Positions 6,607 through 13,204 of a DNA stretch of 18,399 nucleotides are shown here, one piece after another. The stretch's first letter is position 1. Each line of letters begins with the position of its first letter. Under the pieces are notes generated by a model that had not been told where the DNA came from, did not search any database, and was given only the letters and a program-made list of their open reading frames with translations. The DNA lies in the NCBI GenBank assembly GCA_902468695.1, contig CABQZS010000165.1, forward strand, positions 1 through 18,399, in the 5' to 3' direction. This DNA comes from an uncultured Collinsella sp. (GTDB lineage Bacteria > Actinomycetota > Coriobacteriia > Coriobacteriales > Coriobacteriaceae). The position numbers and the translations under genes are program-made.

Positions 6607-7986
6607 ATGGATACTCAGACCCCAACATATTCCAATGACGAGCTGACCGCAGCGCTTGCCGAGCACCTGGCGTCGCTCGATCGTGACGACAGCTATCGCG
6701 TGGAGCGTGTACTTAAGCGCTCGTCCGTTGAAACAACCGAGCTTGTGTACTTTGAAGGAACCGGCGGTGGTTCGCTCGGCCCCTTTGTCCGTAAACGCAT
6801 CGATGCTTCGGCTCAAATCGGCGGGGCATACGAGCGTCTGTTTGCCGCACAGCGGGCAGGTAGGCGTTTTGAGCACCTGCCCAGAATCGTCGATTGTCGT
6901 CGTGCGGGCGACGAGCTCAACGTGGTTATGGAATACATCGAAGGGGAGACACTCGGGGCGCTGGTGGACCGTCTGGGAGCCACCCCCGATTATGCGCACG
7001 AATTGTATCCTGCCCTATGCGATGCCGTGGGCGAGCTCCACGCCGGTTTTGCGATGGCGGGGGAGACGTCGGCGCCGGTGATCCATCGCGACCTCAAGCC
7101 GTCGAATATCATCGTGACAGGTGCCAACTATACGCCTGATGACGGTCTGACGTTTTCGTCGCTGGTGATTATCGACTTGGGGATCGCGCGCGTATGGCGC
7201 GATGGCGCCGATGCCGACACCGTCAAGTTTGGGACACGGCCCTATGCGCCGCCCGAGCAGTATGGGTTTGGGCAGACGAGCGTGCGAAGCGACGTCTACG
7301 CACTTGGCGCCCTGTTGTTCTTCTGCTTGACGGGAGTCGACCCTAAACCAGGGCTCGACATGCGCGAGCAATGCGAGGCGCGTGGCATTCCCACCCCACT
7401 TGCCGATGTCATCTGCATGTCGATGGCGCTCGACCCGGCCAAGCGTTTTGCGAGCGCGGAAGCGTTGGGACGGGCGACGCGCGCGGTATACGATCTAAGT
7501 CGCCCCGTGCGGCCTCCTGCGTCTGCGCCTGTCCGTACTCCGGCCTCGGAGACGGTGTTGACGCCCCAAGGGCTCCAGAACCCCACAGGGCTTCCTAGGC
7601 CTGCCGCCTCCGCTGCATGCGGTCTGCTCTCTCGCGTTCCGGAGTCTCTGGGGCGTATTTGGAATACGCTCGTCTGCTTCTCGCTGCTTGTGTTCTTTGC
7701 CGGAAGTCACTTTGCCGTCTTTCACCCCACGGGAGCAAACCAAAGCTACCCGACGTGGCTTCTCATAATCGAGTATTTTTTCTTTGTCGATGGCCTTATG
7801 GTGCTTATGCATTTTGCGCTGCTCGATAAGCGCCGTCTTCGTCGGCGATTCGCATTGCTCGACAGCTATCGCGGCAAGAAACTCGCGAAACTCTGGCTCA
7901 AGGCATTGGGTGTGCTGCTCCTATGCATGATCGTCATAGTCGCGGTTGCCAATGCGACCGGCGTTGTCGATACCTCCGCTACCTAA
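6607..7986 (+). CDS. Membrane-anchored Ser/Thr protein kinase (Hanks type)
   Basis: A 459-residue kinase with its catalytic domain at residues 30-300. Visible elements are the beta-3 Lys in FVRKRI (K63), the helix-C Glu in AYERLF (E76), the catalytic loop VIHRDLKPSNIIV (H160, R161, D162, N167), the metal-binding DLG (D190) and the activation segment end GTRPYAPPEQYG. The Gly-rich loop is not canonical. A Pro/Thr/Ala-rich linker (300-335) leads to three membrane helices near 351-372, 384-406 and 429-452. There is no extracellular sensor such as PASTA, so signals must come through the membrane part or a partner. The ATG at 6607 has GGAGG only 2 nt upstream, too close for a normal site. A TATGAT at 6594-6599 would instead allow a leaderless transcript starting at it. 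GTG 6577 and ATG 6595/6598 are alternatives. Confidence 0.88.
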   Translation: MDTQTPTYSNDELTAALAEHLASLDRDDSYRVERVLKRSSVETTELVYFEGTGGGSLGPFVRKRIDASAQIGGAYERLFAAQRAGRRFEHLPRIVDCRRAGDELNVVMEYIEGETLGALVDRLGATPDYAHELYPALCDAVGELHAGFAMAGETSAPVIHRDLKPSNIIVTGANYTPDDGLTFSSLVIIDLGIARVWRDGADADTVKFGTRPYAPPEQYGFGQTSVRSDVYALGALLFFCLTGVDPKPGLDMREQCEARGIPTPLADVICMSMALDPAKRFASAEALGRATRAVYDLSRPVRPPASAPVRTPASETVLTPQGLQNPTGLPRPAASAACGLLSRVPESLGRIWNTLVCFSLLVFFAGSHFAVFHPTGANQSYPTWLLIIEYFFFVDGLMVLMHFALLDKRRLRRRFALLDSYRGKKLAKLWLKALGVLLLCMIVIVAVANATGVVDTSAT

Positions 7987-7990
7987 AAGA

Positions 7991-8013
7991 AAAGGGCCCC
8001 ATTGGGGCCCTTT
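7991..8013. terminator. Bidirectional intrinsic terminator
   Basis: AAAGGGCCCC-ATT-GGGGCCCTTT is a perfect 10-bp inverted repeat placed between two convergent genes. The A-run and T-run flanks allow termination in either direction, although the U-tracts are short. Confidence 0.75.
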
Positions 8014-8023
8014 GCAGTTGCAC

Positions 8024-9157
8024 TTAGATGCGGTTCATCTGAGCGGCGACTTTGTTGTACCAGTCCTGCCACGTGGGCGGGCAGTACTTTTTGGCAGCTG
8101 CCGGGGTAAGGGTGGAGCCGTAGTTGGCGCCCAGATAGGCAACGTGAGCGGAGATGCCCTCGCTCCAGCTGCCAAAGCTGCGCCAACCGCCGCCACGTGC
8201 ACTCCAGCCCCAGGCGTTGTAAGAATTGGCGCAATAAGCACCCTTGGTGCTCTCGATGCAGGCGATGGCGGGGGACCAACGGGGGTCGACACCGGTATTC
8301 CAAGCGGCGACGGCAAAGTTATAGCCCTGGCCTGCCATGGGGGAGCCGGCGAGATAATTGTCGATACGGCTCGTCCACTCATTAATGAACGAATCGTAAT
8401 CGGAGCTACCGGTATTGGAGTTGTTCACCGTGGTGTCGATGGTGGTGTTGGTGTTGGTGGCCTGGCTGCTGGAATTGCTGCCGCTTACGCCCTCGCCCGA
8501 GAGCTTCTCGGCGGCAGCGGCCTTATCGGCCTCAAGCTTGGCAAGCTCGGCGGCATTTTCCTGCTCGGCTTTTGCCTGTGCCTCGCTGCGGAGCTGCTGG
8601 GCCTGCGCCAGCGCATCCTCGGCGTTTTTCTGCTCTGCCTCAAGCTGTGACTTGGCCTGCTGGAGCTCGGCCTTGTTCTGCTCAAGTTCGGTTTGCATGT
8701 TATTGAGCTCTTCGATCTCGTCGACGCTCGAGCTCGTGATCTGGTTGGTGTATTTGCAGGTCGTGATGAACTCACCCAGGCTCTGCGCGTTGACCAGGAA
8801 GCTCACGATGGGATTGGTGCCCTTCTGATACTTGTACAGATCGCGCATGGCAGAGCTTGCCTTGGCCTGCTGCTCGGGAAGCTTAGCCTCGATTTCCTCG
8901 ATGCTCGCCTCATTGGAGTCAATCTGCTTTTGCAGGTCATCGAGTTTGGTGCGGGCGTCGTTGTAGGCGCTCGTGGCGGCTTCGATCTTCTGCTGGGCTG
9001 CGGAAAGCTGGTCCTGCGTTGCCTGCGAGGCGGCATACGCCGCAACGGGGGAGAGCATCGGCGTGGCCGTCAGCGCAACGGCGAGCGCGGCGCTCGTGAT
9101 GATACGAGCCGGCTTCGACGCAATGAGCGCTGCGGTGCGATGATTCGAATGCTGCAT
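8024..9157 (-). CDS. Secreted peptidoglycan hydrolase: coiled coil plus lysozyme-like domain
   Basis: A 377-residue exported protein. A basic N-terminus and hydrophobic segment end in SPVAAYAAS (signal peptidase site about residue 42). A long coiled coil (about 43-225) full of Gln, Glu, Ala and Lys follows, similar to the regulatory part of PcsB/CwlO-type hydrolases. A Ser/Asn/Thr-rich linker leads to a C-terminal domain (about 260-377) with AVAAWNTGVDPRWSPAIACI, ESTKGAYCANSYNAWGW and SWSEGISAHVAYLGANYG. These resemble lysozyme-like transglycosylase/glucosaminidase domains, with the Glu of IES as the likely catalytic residue. It would cut glycan strands during growth or division, with the coiled coil coupling it to a membrane partner. 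The start at 9157 has AGAGGG just upstream; TTG at 9172 would place that site inside the gene. Confidence 0.82.
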   Translation of the reverse strand: MQHSNHRTAALIASKPARIITSAALAVALTATPMLSPVAAYAASQATQDQLSAAQQKIEAATSAYNDARTKLDDLQKQIDSNEASIEEIEAKLPEQQAKASSAMRDLYKYQKGTNPIVSFLVNAQSLGEFITTCKYTNQITSSSVDEIEELNNMQTELEQNKAELQQAKSQLEAEQKNAEDALAQAQQLRSEAQAKAEQENAAELAKLEADKAAAAEKLSGEGVSGSNSSSQATNTNTTIDTTVNNSNTGSSDYDSFINEWTSRIDNYLAGSPMAGQGYNFAVAAWNTGVDPRWSPAIACIESTKGAYCANSYNAWGWSARGGGWRSFGSWSEGISAHVAYLGANYGSTLTPAAAKKYCPPTWQDWYNKVAAQMNRI

Positions 9158-9199
9158 CCAGTCCCTCTGCAATCAATCGTAGGTTATGGTTCGAACGGT

Positions 9200-9266
9200 A
9201 TTCTACTACTGCTTTCGACCTCAACTTGAACCTTAAAGGTTCCAAAGGGTCAAGTTGAACTTGAGG
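9200..9266 (-). promoter_or_regulatory. Promoter region of the hydrolase with nested inverted repeats
   Basis: A perfect 7-1-7 palindrome, GAACCTT-A-AAGGTTC, lies at 9228-9242. Around it, TCAACTTGA (9221-9229) and TCAAGTTGA (9250-9258) form a second inverted repeat. On the minus strand TAGAAT (9205-9200) is a -10 candidate. TTCAAG (9230-9225), inside the repeats, is 19 bp upstream of it, a spacing typical of MerR-type promoters. A regulator binding site is likely; its identity is unknown. Confidence 0.45.
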
Positions 9267-9391
9267 CTTTGGCTTTGACCTGCAGTTATGATGAATTGTT
9301 GAGAAACCATAGAGTTCAACTTTAACGTTACGGGGGCCTGTTTAAGAGGGGTTTGGGGCTGTAAAAGCTATCTCAACGTGGGGTTTTACAA

Positions 9392-10024
9392 CTACAGCGT
9401 GCCCTTCTGGCGAGCCTGCTCAATCTCTTCGAGCGCCTCGGCGGGGGTGAACGAACAGGTGCCGTCGCCGAGTTTGACTACCTGGATATCGTCGCCGATA
9501 TGGACCTCTCCGCCCTTTAGTACCACGCCGAAAACGCCCTCGTGGGGAAAGATGCAGTCGCCGGCTAGATAGTAGATGGCACAGCGTGTGTGGCAGACCT
9601 TGCCGATCTGACTGATTTCGACAAGCACCTCGCTGCCAAGCTTGAGCTGCGTGCCCAAGGGGAGCGAGAGCAGGTTGATGCCCCGGGTTGTGAAGTTCTC
9701 TCCAAAGTCACCCTCGTGTACGTCGAGCCCGCGTGCCTGCGCCGTCTGGATGGACTCCGCGGCTAAAAAAGAGACCTGGCGGTGCCAATGTCCGGCGTGC
9801 GCATCGGTAGCGAGGCCAAATTGCTCGATGACGGTGTCGCGTCCATCGGCGACGGGCGACTTGCGAGTGCCTTTGTGCTCCGACGTGTTGATTGAGACGA
9901 TACGAGCAGGCCCGTTGTAAGCATCGTTTGCGGTGCGTAGGGGAGCTGCCGTCCGGGCACGATCCGCAAGTTCGCGCTTGGCGGCGTCAATGATGGGGTT
10001 GTTGATCGGATGAGCCTGGGGCAC
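9392..10024 (-). CDS. MOSC domain protein
   Basis: A 210-residue cytoplasmic protein of the MOSC group (molybdenum cofactor sulfurase C-terminal domain). Visible motifs are RIVSINTSEHKGTRK at the domain start, GLATDAHAGHWHRQVSFLA, then GDFGENFTTRGINLLSLPLG, and the Cys-rich segment QIGKVCHTRCAIYYLAGDC. The GENFTT and VCHTRC blocks are the core of the family, where a Cys is thought to carry sulfur or bind the pterin cofactor. It may act in molybdenum cofactor maturation or in transfer of sulfur or hydroxylamine-type substrates; the exact reaction is open. GTG at 10024 is the start, with AAAGG 7 nt upstream. No other molybdenum gene is in the window. Confidence 0.85.
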   Translation of the reverse strand: MPQAHPINNPIIDAAKRELADRARTAAPLRTANDAYNGPARIVSINTSEHKGTRKSPVADGRDTVIEQFGLATDAHAGHWHRQVSFLAAESIQTAQARGLDVHEGDFGENFTTRGINLLSLPLGTQLKLGSEVLVEISQIGKVCHTRCAIYYLAGDCIFPHEGVFGVVLKGGEVHIGDDIQVVKLGDGTCSFTPAEALEEIEQARQKGTL

Positions 10025-10244
10025 GGTGCACCTTTCGACGGGGCGGGCAACATGTTGAATCCTACAACAATGGTAGGTTCATTGCCCATTGTCATACAAC
10101 GGTGAGCGCCGCCTTCGTGCTGGACGATTGCGTCGATTGCCATAGATACGGTGGAGCTTTGGGCGCCGGCGGCTTGGCACGCTAGAATAAATCAGTTGCG
10201 CAAAGACCGCCCGTTGTGTGGGCAGTTCATGATAGGAAGTTTCC

Positions 10245-11501
10245 ATGGCATTGCAATTTACAGAGCGCGAGTTCATTCCCGTGCTGCTCGGTGGCGACAT
10301 CAACGCCTATTCGGTGGCGCGCGCCTTCTACGAGGAGTACCAGGTCAAGAGTCTGGTCTTTGGCAAGTACCAGACGGGTCCCGCGTACCGCAGCCAGATT
10401 ATCGACTACACGCCCAACGTGGATATCGACACCATGCCCGTGATGCTCAAAACCGTCAACGGCATTGCCCAAGCGCATGCCGACAAGACGATTGTCCTTG
10501 TGGGCTGTGGCGACAACTATGTTGCCCTCGTGGCTCAGGCCAAGGATGCCCATGAGTTGGCGGATAACATCGTCGCGCCTTACGCTCCCTATAGCATGCT
10601 TGAGCAGTGCCAGAAGAAGGAGATCTTCTACGAGCTGTGCGAGAAGCATGGCGTGCCCTATCCGCATACCTTTACCTTCACCATGGCGATGCTGAACGCC
10701 CAAGGCGAGGCACCTGCCGAGGTGCTCGACCAGATCGATTTTCCTTACCCGATGATTCTGAAGCCTTCTGACGGCATCATGTGGTGGCAGCATGAGTTCG
10801 AGGGCCAGAAGAAGGCCTATGAGATTGCCGACCGCGCCGAGCTGGAACAGGTCATTCGCGATTCGTATGCCAGCGGCTACACCGACGACCTGATCTTGCA
10901 GGATCGCGTGCCCGGCAACGACGAGTACATGCGCGTGCTCACCAGCTATTCCGACCGCAACGGCAAGGTCCGCATGATGTGCCTGGGTCACGTGCTGCTC
11001 GAGGAGCATCAGCCCCATGGCGTCGGCAACCACGCCTGTATCATCACCGAGCCCAATGACGAGCTCATGGGCGGCGTGCGCAAGCTACTCGAGGACCTTC
11101 ACTTTGTGGGCTATTCCAACTTTGACGTTAAGTACGACGAGCGCGACGGCTCGTTTAAGTTCTTCGATTTCAACACGCGCCAGGGCCGCAGCAACTACTA
11201 TGTCACTAACAGTGGCTTTAACGTTGCCAAGTATGTGGTGGACGAGTATGTGTTCAACCGCCCGTTTGAGCCGGAGTTTGTGACGGCGCAGGACGAGGCG
11301 CTGTGGATGGTCGTCCCCATGGGCGTCGTCGACAAGTACGTCAAGGATCCCGAGCTGCGCGCTAAGGTGCATCGCCTGGACAAGGAAGGCAAGGGCGCCG
11401 ACCCTTCGTTTATGAAGGGCGACTTTGTCTTTAACCGCTGGCTGCGCATGTGGCACACCAAGCTGCGCCACTTTAAGCTGTTCAAGACGTATTACAAGTA
11501 G
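10245..11501 (+). CDS. ATP-grasp ligase, probable D-aspartate ligase for the peptidoglycan cross-bridge
   Basis: A 418-residue ATP-grasp carboxylate-amine ligase. The N-terminal pre-ATP-grasp fold starts IPVLLGGDINAYSVARAFYE. The ATP-binding core includes YPMILKPSDG (K173), LILQDRVPGNDEYMR, VGYSNFDVKYD (D294) and FFDFNTRQGRSNYYVT (D308, N310; this is FEINPR-like in relatives). The Lactococcus and Enterococcus D-Asp ligases belong to this family and attach D-Asp through its beta-carboxyl to the side-chain amine of residue 3 of the stem peptide. The next gene is an aspartate racemase, as in Lactococcus, which strongly favours this role. TAGGAAG just upstream is the ribosome site, and TAGAAT at 10183-10188 is a weak -10 candidate. 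Another amino-acid ligase is possible. Confidence 0.82.
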   Translation: MALQFTEREFIPVLLGGDINAYSVARAFYEEYQVKSLVFGKYQTGPAYRSQIIDYTPNVDIDTMPVMLKTVNGIAQAHADKTIVLVGCGDNYVALVAQAKDAHELADNIVAPYAPYSMLEQCQKKEIFYELCEKHGVPYPHTFTFTMAMLNAQGEAPAEVLDQIDFPYPMILKPSDGIMWWQHEFEGQKKAYEIADRAELEQVIRDSYASGYTDDLILQDRVPGNDEYMRVLTSYSDRNGKVRMMCLGHVLLEEHQPHGVGNHACIITEPNDELMGGVRKLLEDLHFVGYSNFDVKYDERDGSFKFFDFNTRQGRSNYYVTNSGFNVAKYVVDEYVFNRPFEPEFVTAQDEALWMVVPMGVVDKYVKDPELRAKVHRLDKEGKGADPSFMKGDFVFNRWLRMWHTKLRHFKLFKTYYK

Positions 11502-11510
11502 ATGAGCGCG

Positions 11511-11540
11511 GCGCCCGTCCGGTTTGCATCGGGCGGGCGC
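11511..11540 (+). other. GC-rich hairpin between the ligase and racemase genes
   Basis: GCGCCCGTCCG (11511-11521) pairs with CGGGCGGGCGC (11530-11540) over 11 bp with one G-T pair and an 8-nt loop. No T-run follows, so it is not an ordinary terminator. A TATGAT lies just after at 11544-11549. It could reduce read-through or protect the upstream mRNA while a second promoter serves the racemase. Confidence 0.4.
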
Positions 11541-11585
11541 GGGTATGATACGCGCAATTGCGCAAGCGTCACCAAGGAGGCGGCG

Positions 11586-12332
11586 ATGGAAAAGCTGGGA
11601 GTTATCGGCGGCATGGGCGCCGAGGCCACGTCGTATTACTACGACCAGGTGGTGCGTCATACGGCTGCTGCCTGCGATCAGGAACATATCGACATGGTGG
11701 TACTCTCCAAGTCGACCATGCCCGACCGCACGCTGGCCATTAAGACCGGCGAGCATGCCAAGCTGCTGGCGACCATGAAAGAGTGCGCCCAGGCACTCGA
11801 GTCGCTGGGCTGTGCACACATTGCCATTCCCTGCAACACGTCGCACTACTTCTACGACCAGATCCAGTCGTTTACGAAGGTGCCGATTATCCACATGCCG
11901 CGTGAGTCGGTGCGCTATGCCCTTGCGGGTGCGGTGATGGGGGAGTGCGAGTTCGACCCCAACCTGAGTATGCCGGCCGAGCCGGTGCATAAGATCGGCA
12001 TCATGGGCACCGATGGCACCGTGGGCGCGGGCGTCTACGGCCGCGAATGTAAGGCTGCGGGTGTTGAGGTCGTCTATCCCAGCGAGAAACGTCAGAACGA
12101 TGTGATGTCGCTTATCTACGATGATGTGAAGGCCGGACGTGAGCCCGATATGGATAAGTTCGACCGCGTGATGTGGGAGTTCGCCCGTAGCGGCTGCGAC
12201 CGCGTCATTCTGGCCTGCACCGAGCTATCGGTGCTGCAGAAGTACCGAGAGATGCCCGAGATCACCCTCGACGCCATGGATGTCCTGGTGCGCGAATCCA
12301 TCATCCGCAGCGGCGCCCCCTACCGTCTCTAG
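11586..12332 (+). CDS. Aspartate racemase (Asp/Glu racemase family)
   Basis: A 248-residue cofactor-independent amino-acid racemase. The N-terminus is LGVIGGMGAEATSYYYDQVV. The two catalytic Cys are seen as C83 in AIPCNTSHYFYD and C211 in ILACTELSVL, the usual two-base pair. It should interconvert L-Asp and D-Asp in the cytoplasm and so supply D-Asp to the ligase encoded 84 nt upstream. AAGGAGG, 6 nt before the ATG at 11586, fixes the start; the frame is open upstream to the ligase stop but reads through a hairpin. Glutamate racemase (MurI) is less likely given the GGMG start and the partner gene. Confidence 0.87.
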   Translation: MEKLGVIGGMGAEATSYYYDQVVRHTAAACDQEHIDMVVLSKSTMPDRTLAIKTGEHAKLLATMKECAQALESLGCAHIAIPCNTSHYFYDQIQSFTKVPIIHMPRESVRYALAGAVMGECEFDPNLSMPAEPVHKIGIMGTDGTVGAGVYGRECKAAGVEVVYPSEKRQNDVMSLIYDDVKAGREPDMDKFDRVMWEFARSGCDRVILACTELSVLQKYREMPEITLDAMDVLVRESIIRSGAPYRL

Positions 12333-12338
12333 CTTCCG

Positions 12339-12373
12339 ACCTGCCAAAAAGGGACAGGTTTATTTTGGTAGGT
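12339..12373. repeat. Short inverted repeat element after the racemase gene
   Basis: ACCTGCCAAAA (12339-12349) and TTTTGGTAGGT (12363-12373) are 11-nt inverted arms with one G-T pair, around a 13-nt spacer. The element lies directly before a strong terminator. It may be a copy of a dispersed intergenic palindrome; no other copy is in this window. Confidence 0.4.
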
Positions 12374-12391
12374 TTTATCTGGTGAAACAGT

Positions 12392-12429
12392 AAAGGCCTC
12401 GGCTCGTTTGGTGCGAGCCGAGGCCTTTT
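12392..12429. terminator. Strong bidirectional intrinsic terminator
   Basis: AAAGGCCTCGGCTCG (12392-12406) pairs perfectly with CGAGCCGAGGCCTTT (12414-12428) over 15 bp around TTTGGTG, followed by one more T. It lies between the convergent racemase and ECF T-component genes and can serve both. Confidence 0.9.
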
Positions 12430-12457
12430 GCGTTGGGCGGTTGATGTCGGTGGTGAA

Positions 12458-13204
12458 CTAGAACAGGAAGCCGATGGCGATGAGGGCGATGCTGACGATG
12501 AGCACGGCGATGTCCAGGCCCTTGATGGGGTAGCGCTTGTACGAGCTGGCGCGTGTGCGCAGGTAGAAGCCGCGCTGCTCGGCGGCAAGCGCGGTGGCAT
12601 CGGTCTTGCCCACGCTCGAGATGAGCAGCGGCACGCACAGTGGCAACATGAGCTTAAGCTTCTTGATGGGGTTCTTGGTGTCGTACTCGACGCCGCGTGC
12701 GGTCTGCGCCTCCATGATGGCGTTCATCTCCTGACCAAACACCGGCACAAAGCGCAGCGCCGTGGTAAAGGTGAAGGCATAGCGATACGGTACGTGCAGC
12801 ACCTCGACGCAGGCGTTGGCAAGGTCGTTGAGCTTGGTCACCATGAGCATGAGGATGAGTGGCAACGCCACACCTAGCAGGCGCAGGCAGGCCTTCGATC
12901 CCGTGACGAGGCCCGCGTCGGTGATAAAGCCCCACACCACGTTGCCATCGCGCATAAAGGCCAGCTGGAGCACCAGCATGATAAGCGCGAGCGGAATCAG
13001 CAACTTGAGCAGCGAGAGCAGACGGTCGACGACGCCGGCATAGGTACCCAGTGCAAGGGTGAGTGCCAAAAAGCCCAGCAGCGTCACGTAGGTGTCGGAC
13101 AAGAAGATGCCGACGATGATGGCGGCGGCGAGGCCCAGTTTGACGACGGGGTTCAGGCGATGCAGCAGCGTATCGCCCGGCATGTAGTCGATGACGTTAA
13201 CCAC
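12458..13204 (-). CDS. ECF transporter T component (EcfT/CbiQ family)
   Basis: A 248-residue integral membrane protein that couples the ATPase to the substrate-binding S component in energy-coupling-factor importers. It begins near IDYMPGDTLLHRLNPVVKLG, typical of the family. Several membrane helices and a cytoplasmic coupling region follow, carrying the two Ala-Arg-Gly-like motifs: AQTARGVEYD (ARG about residues 169-171) and AAEQRGFYLR (QRG about 210-212), the sites that dock into the ATPase. GTG at 13204 is preferred: AAGGAG (13220-13215) lies 10 nt upstream and the start overlaps the ATPase stop by 8 nt, implying translational coupling. An ATG at 13237 would lie well inside the ATPase gene. 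It is the last gene of the operon. Confidence 0.87.
   Translation of the reverse strand: MVNVIDYMPGDTLLHRLNPVVKLGLAAAIIVGIFLSDTYVTLLGFLALTLALGTYAGVVDRLLSLLKLLIPLALIMLVLQLAFMRDGNVVWGFITDAGLVTGSKACLRLLGVALPLILMLMVTKLNDLANACVEVLHVPYRYAFTFTTALRFVPVFGQEMNAIMEAQTARGVEYDTKNPIKKLKLMLPLCVPLLISSVGKTDATALAAEQRGFYLRTRASSYKRYPIKGLDIAVLIVSIALIAIGFLF

Noticed and set aside
9360..9390. TGTAAAA...TTTTACA inverted repeat after the MOSC gene as a terminator
   Set aside because: AT-only 7-bp stem with a 17-nt loop; too weak to call.
10025..10143. Minus-strand start with coding-like sequence upstream of the MOSC gene; also considered as a molybdenum-cofactor riboswitch
   Set aside because: The frame runs out of phase into the MOSC gene, and I found none of the conserved riboswitch core that I could name with confidence.
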